NCBI GenBank assembly: GCA_964607755.1 | Contig: CAZSMC010000011.1 | Span: forward strand, 19,783-83,782 | Source of the DNA: CAZSMC01 sp964607755 | Lineage (GTDB): Bacteria > Zhuqueibacterota > Zhuqueibacteria > Residuimicrobiales > Krinioviventaceae | DNA length: 64,000 nucleotides | Reading direction: 5' to 3' | Shown here: piece by piece, positions 58,867-64,000 of the stretch | How positions within the stretch are numbered: the first letter of the stretch is position 1 | Layout of the letters: each line of letters opens with the position of its first letter | Made by a program: the position numbers and the translations under genes | Notes under the pieces: model-generated | Told to the model about the DNA's origin: nothing | The model's database searches: none | Seen by the model: only the letters and a program-made list of their open reading frames with translations

Positions 58867-61578
58867 CTAATTCGAAACATCATTCCATTGCTGAAATTTT
58901 ATTTTTCGTTCTTTTTCCAGAATATTCAGAATGATCTCTTTATGCTGACCGGGTTCCAACTGAATTGTAAGCTGGTTTTTCTCAAGATAATGTGATTCGG
59001 GTAGGCAATTGTCGTACACTTTCAGTTCCCACGTTCCGGGTCGCATATCTTTAAATTGAAACATACCTTTTTTATCTGCAAGACGGCGAACTATTTCGTC
59101 TCCTCGCTGCATTTCGATGATCATATTCGGGCATTTCATATCAACAGATAAAAGAGAATTTTTGTGCCCCTTGGATTTCACTACAAAACGTCCTGCCAGG
59201 TCAGCTGCAGTTGTTAAGCCCAACTCGATATGGTTGTCTTTACCTGGTTTAACATTCAACTCAAGAGGAAGCGGTTCGGTTGTCACTTCATGGAGATTGA
59301 TTGTTGTGTTATCAATACTTAAATAGTGTTTACCGCTCTTAACTGCCGGGAATTCGAAATGACCCTCTGAATCTGTAACAGCTGTATTCCCGTCTAATCG
59401 AACCATGACATTGCTTACGGTTTCCGCACCGCGATTAATCAGCTTTCCGTGTACAGGTGCCACGCCATCTTTTTTATAAACCGGAATGCCCAGGGGAATA
59501 TCATAACCAGCGACAACAGCTCGGTCTCTGCGATCGAGTGTGTTTCGCATTAATGTGTACCGAGCTCGTAAAAAGATCTGATGCATGTTGCGGAATGTGT
59601 GCCTGCCTTCAAGTTCGAATAAGTTACGGTCTCTGTAATACTCTTCAATATTGAAATTATTTTGAATTTTTAAAGTGATATGCGTTTTATAAAAGAGCTC
59701 CCACCGGGCTCTTAATCCCAGTAAAACGTTTTCATGCTTATCAGTATTATAGCGCTTGCTTTTTTGATAATAAATATATCCCCTGTATTGTTGCCTGTCA
59801 TTTGGTCGAAAATACAAGCTTGCATTCAAACTCGTCATGTTCGATTTGGTACCGTTCAACGTAGGCAATAAATTGGTTGTCCTGCCGATTTCACCGTTTA
59901 GAGAGAGCTGAATTTTATCACGATGATGCGAAAATCCAAAGCGGGCGGTTCTTTCTTCATATTTAAACCGCATAGCTGGAAGACGGTCTTTTCTGTACTT
60001 TTGTCTGTAATAGAATCGAAGATGGGTTTTTTTGTTCAACCGGTAGCGGAATCCTGCCTGTATATTTTCGCTGTAAGGGGCAGCATATAGAGTTGTATCT
60101 CTGGCGATGTTCTGCGCATCTTTGCGGAAACTCGCATTCACATCAAATGCACGATTTAATCGAAAGGACAGATAGCCGTTCATATATTCGGTATCGGAAT
60201 AATAACCCGGGAAATGCTCGTCTGCCGAGATGAAATGAATTCGACCCAAGATCGTTTTGTAATGAGAAGAAAGATTCAATAAATAGGCTTGGCCGCTTTT
60301 ATCCTGTTTGTTGCCTCCGGACACTTCAAAATCAATGTGGGTATTATTCATCGGATTTAGCTTTCCGGTTACGCTATAAACATTCGCTGTTTTTTCATTT
60401 AGCTGTTTTTGCAGCACATTTACGCCTAATTGGTACCGCTCGTTCATGGAATATTGAGCGTAGGCTGCATATTCACGATCAATACGGTGATACCATCTGG
60501 GCGTTTGATAAAAACCGCCGATTTTGACGGTCTTGTTATCATAGTCGGCGATAATACCGCGTCCGTAACGGTGATTTTCCGTCAATTGAGTTAAATGAAA
60601 AGGATGATCTCCGATACTTATATGTGCATTTGCAGAACTATAGCTCACCGTATATTTGTCTCTTTCACCTAAATAGGAAACATTGTACCGATCGGGACCA
60701 CGCAGTTCAAACGAAATGTTATGCTTGTTTTCCTTATCCAAAAAGCCGTCACCTCTGACATAGCCCTGAAGGCCTCCGTAGGCATTATTATTTCGTTGCG
60801 CATACATATACGCGAACGAGGTATGGAAAGGTATTTCATAGTACATGCTTGTTTTGTCGGACCGTTTGGGGATAATATTATAATGATAGCGTTTTTTCGC
60901 TGTAACAGAATCGTTATCCGTTATTTTTGCGGTCAATGCAAGCGATTCTCCATGCGGCTTTTGGATATAAGAACTGGTTTTGGCAACCACCCTGACAGTG
61001 ATACAAGAATCCGGGGGAAGCACATGAGTTCGCTCGGCAGGCGAAATCAACTCACATTTCTCTGTGTCGAGAACAATTTCCTCAGGAATATTACTTTCAT
61101 TGCATACATTGAATACCGCTGTCAAGGATTCTCCGGACAGGATATTTTGTGGCGCTTTGATCAGTTTTATAGAAAGGTGCTGAACGGGTTGGATATGAAC
61201 AAATAGATCAAACTGATCGCTGATAGACGGATATTTGCGGCTGGCCACTCTGAATGTTATTGTGTATTCTCCGGCAGGTGTTGTGGAAGGCACATAAAAG
61301 CTGACCAGTTTATTTTCCTGTTCCCCTTTATCAAGCTCGAAAGGGAATTCCTGAGTGACTAGTTTCCAGTTTGGCGGTAATTGAACCTCAGCCTGAAAGT
61401 CCTGAAGCTCATGCTCCTGGTTAATAACCCGAAAAATTGAGGTGTGAACTTCCCCTGGCGATACTTTTACAACGGCATCCAGAGCCGGTCTGACGACAAG
61501 ACCCGCATCGTTTGCAAATAATAATTTCGCGCCTAAAACAAAGAAAACAATTATGTCTATGTCGCATAATCTTTTCAT
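58867..61578 (-). CDS. Usher-like outer-membrane protein of a surface-fibre system
   Basis: A 903-residue exported protein. Signal peptide to about 22; residues 25-125 and 130-235 look like two Ig/NEW3-type beta-sandwiches (IFRVINQEHELQDFQAEV, ending YTITFRVASRKYP). Residues about 245-690 are a long series of amphipathic strands with aromatic ends (SLYFRPND, YRGYIYYQKS, LRARYTLMRN), as in an outer-membrane barrel. The C-terminal 200 residues hold plug/CTD-like domains of the carboxypeptidase-regulatory type (NVMVRLDGNTAVTDSEGHFEF; MFQFKDMRPGTWELKVYDN). This order matches the job of a chaperone-usher assembly platform, but the sequence is not clearly the FimD family. Its start overlaps the chaperone-like gene by 4 bases (ATGA). 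Confidence 0.6.
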   Translation of the reverse strand: MKRLCDIDIIVFFVLGAKLLFANDAGLVVRPALDAVVKVSPGEVHTSIFRVINQEHELQDFQAEVQLPPNWKLVTQEFPFELDKGEQENKLVSFYVPSTTPAGEYTITFRVASRKYPSISDQFDLFVHIQPVQHLSIKLIKAPQNILSGESLTAVFNVCNESNIPEEIVLDTEKCELISPAERTHVLPPDSCITVRVVAKTSSYIQKPHGESLALTAKITDNDSVTAKKRYHYNIIPKRSDKTSMYYEIPFHTSFAYMYAQRNNNAYGGLQGYVRGDGFLDKENKHNISFELRGPDRYNVSYLGERDKYTVSYSSANAHISIGDHPFHLTQLTENHRYGRGIIADYDNKTVKIGGFYQTPRWYHRIDREYAAYAQYSMNERYQLGVNVLQKQLNEKTANVYSVTGKLNPMNNTHIDFEVSGGNKQDKSGQAYLLNLSSHYKTILGRIHFISADEHFPGYYSDTEYMNGYLSFRLNRAFDVNASFRKDAQNIARDTTLYAAPYSENIQAGFRYRLNKKTHLRFYYRQKYRKDRLPAMRFKYEERTARFGFSHHRDKIQLSLNGEIGRTTNLLPTLNGTKSNMTSLNASLYFRPNDRQQYRGYIYYQKSKRYNTDKHENVLLGLRARWELFYKTHITLKIQNNFNIEEYYRDRNLFELEGRHTFRNMHQIFLRARYTLMRNTLDRRDRAVVAGYDIPLGIPVYKKDGVAPVHGKLINRGAETVSNVMVRLDGNTAVTDSEGHFEFPAVKSGKHYLSIDNTTINLHEVTTEPLPLELNVKPGKDNHIELGLTTAADLAGRFVVKSKGHKNSLLSVDMKCPNMIIEMQRGDEIVRRLADKKGMFQFKDMRPGTWELKVYDNCLPESHYLEKNQLTIQLEPGQHKEIILNILEKERKIKFQQWNDVSN

Positions 61579-62393
61579 TCTTTTATATGAAGATTAAAAT
61601 TTATGCCAAAAAGATCATCTCCACCACAATCCGCGACCAAAAGCGCATTGTATTTTTGCGGTGGAATATCTGTAATATCTAATTTGAACCGGACTGATGT
61701 GCCCGGAAAAGTTCTCCGTGTTCGTGCTGTAATTTTGTGAACCGATTTTCCCTGCTGATTGAATAATTCCAACTTGGGAGTTGGACGCAATATGTGAGTT
61801 CCCGTATTTTGTACATCAACTTGCAGATATTGACTGGAATCGTCTTGGGTGATTTTTGTATCTAAGAATTGTAATTCCCGGATTCCCGTTTCACCAATGT
61901 TAGAAATGATTTGAACACCGTAACGAATATGCGTCTCAATACCTACACCTCGGGTGGGTCCCTGATCAGGTTCGATAACCGGCATTGCTTCCACCATGAG
62001 CATACTCCAAAAAGTCCCGGCTAGAGTATCAATTGATGGAACTGAAAGCTCATAAATTACAGTTGCATTTTCCTGAGGTGGCAAGGTAATTTCCGCAGGA
62101 CTGTAATCGATCCATTGCGCATTTGAACGACCTACACTGCCCGGCTCATTATAAAAAGTTTGTCCCTCTTTGTTGAAAAAATAGTCCGTTTGATAAATTA
62201 AAACCCGCCGGGCTTCCTGGCCGTTGTTTTGAAGATCAATCGTTTCCTGATAGGTATTGCCGGGTGTTACACTGCGCTCATGAGTGAGTCCACCTTTAAC
62301 AACGATCGATCCAAATAGAAGTGAAGAGAGACCTTGCAAAAGCACGGTCATTATTGTCCATTTATATAAAATTCTTTTATCCATAATAATCAT
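61575..62393 (-). CDS. Periplasmic two-domain chaperone-like protein
   Basis: A 272-residue exported protein with two predicted Ig-like domains (about 30-145 and 155-265), the layout of PapD-type pilus chaperones. The first domain has TPGNTYQETIDLQNNG and SPAEITLPPQENATVIYELSV, the alternating strand pattern of chaperone edge strands; the second starts THIRYGVQIISNIG and holds QYLQVDVQNTG. It lies between a subunit gene and the usher-like gene with ATGA overlaps on both sides. Similar N-terminal domains occur in DUF916-type proteins, so a different binding role is possible. Confidence 0.6.
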   Translation of the reverse strand: MIIMDKRILYKWTIMTVLLQGLSSLLFGSIVVKGGLTHERSVTPGNTYQETIDLQNNGQEARRVLIYQTDYFFNKEGQTFYNEPGSVGRSNAQWIDYSPAEITLPPQENATVIYELSVPSIDTLAGTFWSMLMVEAMPVIEPDQGPTRGVGIETHIRYGVQIISNIGETGIRELQFLDTKITQDDSSQYLQVDVQNTGTHILRPTPKLELFNQQGKSVHKITARTRRTFPGTSVRFKLDITDIPPQKYNALLVADCGGDDLFGINFNLHIKE

Positions 62394-62878
62394 AATTCTG
62401 TTATTGTGTAAACGACTGTGACTTGATACTGATCTACCGGAATATAAACCGAAATACCGCGAAGTTCATATTCCAGAGGAACGTTGTAATGGTTTCGATT
62501 TCCGCTTATAAAATAAGTCGGATTTGTTGTGACCTGTTGAAAGTTCATGCCATCGTAAATGTCACTTTCCTGTCCTGTGCGACGTACCCAAAGCTGCATG
62601 TTGGGGTGCCAGTTCATGATTTCATAATTGACATCGATTCTCCAATTCCATCTGACAAAAAGGTACAGCCACCAGGGTGATTTGCTAATATCCATCGAGA
62701 TAGCAGCGCCGTCATTGCTGCTGTTGTAGGTTGACTGCAAATCACTTCCAGCGCCACCGGTTAAATCTGCTGAACCAATGTTTCGTGTCCAGTTACCGTC
62801 AACTCTCAGTGTCACTTCCTGAGAATGTGCCAAAGTAAAGAGTAGGAGTATTATGAAAATTGTCCAAATTAACTTCAT
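62390..62878 (-). CDS. Secreted minor-subunit-like protein
   Basis: A 162-residue exported protein (signal peptide to about 19). Core features are shared with 57033-57548: VDGNWTRNIGSADLTGGAGSDLQ, a W-rich stretch, MNWHPNMQLWVRRTG, NFQQVTTNP and PLEYELRGISVYIPVDQY. It ends VVYTITEL. As second gene in the operon, directly after the internal terminator, it should be made in smaller amounts than the first subunit. The 3' end overlaps the chaperone-like gene by 4 bases. Confidence 0.65.
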   Translation of the reverse strand: MKLIWTIFIILLLFTLAHSQEVTLRVDGNWTRNIGSADLTGGAGSDLQSTYNSSNDGAAISMDISKSPWWLYLFVRWNWRIDVNYEIMNWHPNMQLWVRRTGQESDIYDGMNFQQVTTNPTYFISGNRNHYNVPLEYELRGISVYIPVDQYQVTVVYTITEL

Positions 62879-62906
62879 GGTTTCATATTTTCAGTGTAAA
62901 ATTCAT

Positions 62907-62936
62907 AAAAAAAGGGCAGATCCGAAAACCTGCCCT
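62907..62936 (-). terminator. Internal terminator between first subunit gene and assembly genes
   Basis: On the minus strand AGGGCAG, a 10-base loop, CTGCCCT and seven T follow 20 bases after the stop codon of the first subunit gene. As the next gene has no clear promoter, partial read-through would give excess of the first subunit over the assembly proteins. Confidence 0.75.
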
Positions 62937-62956
62937 GAAAGTTAAGCATGTGCGGA

Positions 62957-63496
62957 TCAGCTATCGTCTGTTAATGTGTATTGAACCGTAACTGTTGGAT
63001 TAACAGAATAATCAAGCTGAGTAGGATCATCAACATACAGATTATATGTTAATCCTGTGCCGCCACCGCCGCTATTTGTTGCACAACTTCCAATCCCAGT
63101 TATGAGAGAAAGAGCAGTGTCGCCCAGGTCTATTTCATCTGCAGACGAACCTTCAGTGGTTCCGCCCGGAGCAGTGGCCTGTACAGCTAATCTTAATCCC
63201 GAAGGAACAGTACCGGAGCTGATGGCTGCTGTGATGTTGCGTGATGCGCCAGAGCTGACAGTAGACGTGTAATCCAGTACTTTGTCGGTGTTGCTGTCAC
63301 CTTGCGGATCATCGCCAGGAGTTGCAGGAGCGGTAACCGTCAATGTTATGGGTTCAGTATTCTCGAGTCCCAATTCAGCAATCTCGTTTATACCGATCGT
63401 AATATCATGAGAAGCCTGGCTGGTCTGCGCCTGCACACCGGAAAACAAACCAGCAACCAGTACAACTATGCCTAACACCTTTAATGACCGTTTCAT
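62957..63496 (-). CDS. Putative major fibre subunit
   Basis: A 179-residue exported protein. A Sec signal peptide ending AQA is followed by a Thr/Ser/Gly-rich beta domain (VTAPATPGDDPQGDSNTDK, then SSGASRNITAAISSG) with one Cys (GIGSCATN) and a final strand TVTVQYTLTDDS, the type of C-terminal strand used for donor-strand contact in chaperone-usher subunits. GGAGG precedes the ATG. It is the first gene after a strong -24/-12 promoter and is followed by an internal terminator, as for a major structural subunit. Confidence 0.65.
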   Translation of the reverse strand: MKRSLKVLGIVVLVAGLFSGVQAQTSQASHDITIGINEIAELGLENTEPITLTVTAPATPGDDPQGDSNTDKVLDYTSTVSSGASRNITAAISSGTVPSGLRLAVQATAPGGTTEGSSADEIDLGDTALSLITGIGSCATNSGGGGTGLTYNLYVDDPTQLDYSVNPTVTVQYTLTDDS

Positions 63497-63594
63497 TTGA
63501 AACCTCCGATTGTTTTGTTTATTTCTTTTTGTTTTTAATTTGTTGTCATATTTAATTTTTCATAGTAGCGCTTTCGCCTTCTGATAACTCTTAA

Positions 63595-63610
63595 AGCAAA
63601 GGCAGTGCCA
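63595..63610 (-). promoter_or_regulatory. Sigma-54 (-24/-12) promoter of the fibre operon
   Basis: On the minus strand TGGCACTGCCTTTGCT matches the sigma-54 consensus TGGCAC-N5-TTGCW exactly, with GG and GC ten bases apart. The inferred start is near 63584, about 88 bases before the start codon of the first subunit gene. The 500-base gap 63497-63996 holds this site and a second, facing site; no gene is seen. Confidence 0.75.
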
Positions 63611-63935
63611 AAAATTATAAAGTTTTTTTTGGGCAGTAGTTAGGCTGTTAATAATTAATAGTTTAAAAAAAATTGATAAAGAATGTTATCACCAAAATAC
63701 TCTTTATTTGGCTATTTCAAAATGGGGAAAAATGAACCAGGTGGGAAATTTCTTCTCACTTTTTTTGAGTCATTATTCATTTTGAATACACAAGTTAACC
63801 AGGTGAATATTGTGCGCACTGTTGAAAATATTTCATTGTTGCTGTTATCTTTTTTGGCTATAAATTGAATAGGATGAAATTTATAAGCTATTGATTATTA
63901 TAATTTTAAATTCATTTACTATTTATCTGCAAATC

Positions 63936-63951
63936 TGGCATTGCCTTTGCC
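63936..63951 (+). promoter_or_regulatory. Sigma-54 (-24/-12) promoter facing right
   Basis: TGGCATTGCCTTTGCC has GG and GC ten bases apart and shares 13 of 16 bases with the fibre-operon promoter. The inferred start is near 63962, 35 bases before the start codon at the window edge. Confidence 0.65.
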
Positions 63952-63996
63952 TGATTCAGGGATAACAAAAGTTGTGAACGAAAAAAGGAGGAGACC

Positions 63997-64000
63997 ATGA
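63997..64000 (+). CDS. Start of a gene cut by the window edge
   Basis: Only ATG and one further base are present. A strong Shine-Dalgarno AAGGAGGAG ends a few bases upstream, and a -24/-12 promoter lies at the right distance, so a real gene start is likely. The product is unknown; because it shares promoter type with the fibre operon it may be another subunit. Confidence 0.5.

Noticed and set aside
63683..63868. 61-codon frame in the gap between the facing -24/-12 promoters
   Set aside because: No Shine-Dalgarno, low-complexity hydrophobic product, and it would lie upstream of the rightward promoter with no promoter of its own.

Overview
The window looks like chromosome from an uncultured-type member of the Fibrobacterota-Chlorobiota-Bacteroidota (FCB) superphylum, most likely near Calditrichota or candidate phylum KSB1. 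This is inferred from several secreted proteins that end in type IX secretion (T9SS) sorting domains of the 'PNPFNP' kind, a C25/PorU-like protease next to a PorV/PorQ-like barrel, a YbeY with the D-variant metal motif, and a polysaccharide-degrading, diderm lifestyle. No rRNA, CRISPR array, prophage or intact insertion sequence was seen. Recognisable housekeeping promoters follow TTGAC(A/T)/TTGATT-N17-TAtAaT.

Layout. 1-5650: an outer-membrane protein fragment, an SbcD/Mre11-like nuclease, tRNA-Leu(UAG), and the protein quality-control run tig-clpP-clpX-engB. 5700-10700: a GH16 beta-glucanase lipoprotein convergent with a T9SS-sorted carbohydrate-binding protein, a 1.2-kb palindrome-rich intergenic region, and a Tat-exported Gfo/Idh/MocA oxidoreductase. 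10786-18577: a ten-gene bacterial microcompartment (BMC) operon on the minus strand with its own sigma-70-type promoter. 18766-28312: a lipoprotein and LysM pair, phoH-pgpH-ybeY-CNNM/CorC, a membrane protein, a cold-shock protein and a GYF-MinD ATPase. 28327-32787: a tripeptidyl-peptidase-II-like subtilase, a DUF1080 protein, a 50-residue small protein and a PTS EIIA protein. 33221-48897: two giant T9SS-exported proteases (serine and cysteine type) sharing a duplicated C-terminal module, an aminotransferase, the PorU/PorV-like pair and a ChbG-type deacetylase. 49165-57008: rrf2-metY-cysK sulfur operon and ilvD-leuC-leuD. 57033-64000: a chaperone/usher-like surface-fibre locus with -24/-12 (sigma-54) promoter sequences.

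How the genes work together. The BMC encodes a hexameric shell protein, a tandem-domain trimer with a Cys at the position that holds the Fe-S cluster in PduT, three pentameric vertex proteins, a class II sugar-phosphate aldolase, a CoA-acylating aldehyde dehydrogenase, PduL, a divergent acetate-kinase-family enzyme and a PduS/RnfC-like electron-transfer protein. The inferred route is deoxysugar-phosphate to lactaldehyde to lactoyl-CoA to lactoyl-phosphate to lactate plus ATP, with NADH possibly reoxidised through the PduS/PduT-like relay because no alcohol dehydrogenase is encoded here.

The best candidate for an undescribed system is the right-hand end: a putative major subunit, an intra-operon terminator, then minor subunit, two-domain chaperone and 903-residue outer-membrane usher-like protein with ATGA overlaps, plus two unlinked subunit paralogues. 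All four subunits end in a similar beta-strand motif and the separate transcription units carry -24/-12-like promoters. Short non-autonomous repeat families (two two-copy families and one single inverted-repeat element) are scattered through the intergenic regions.
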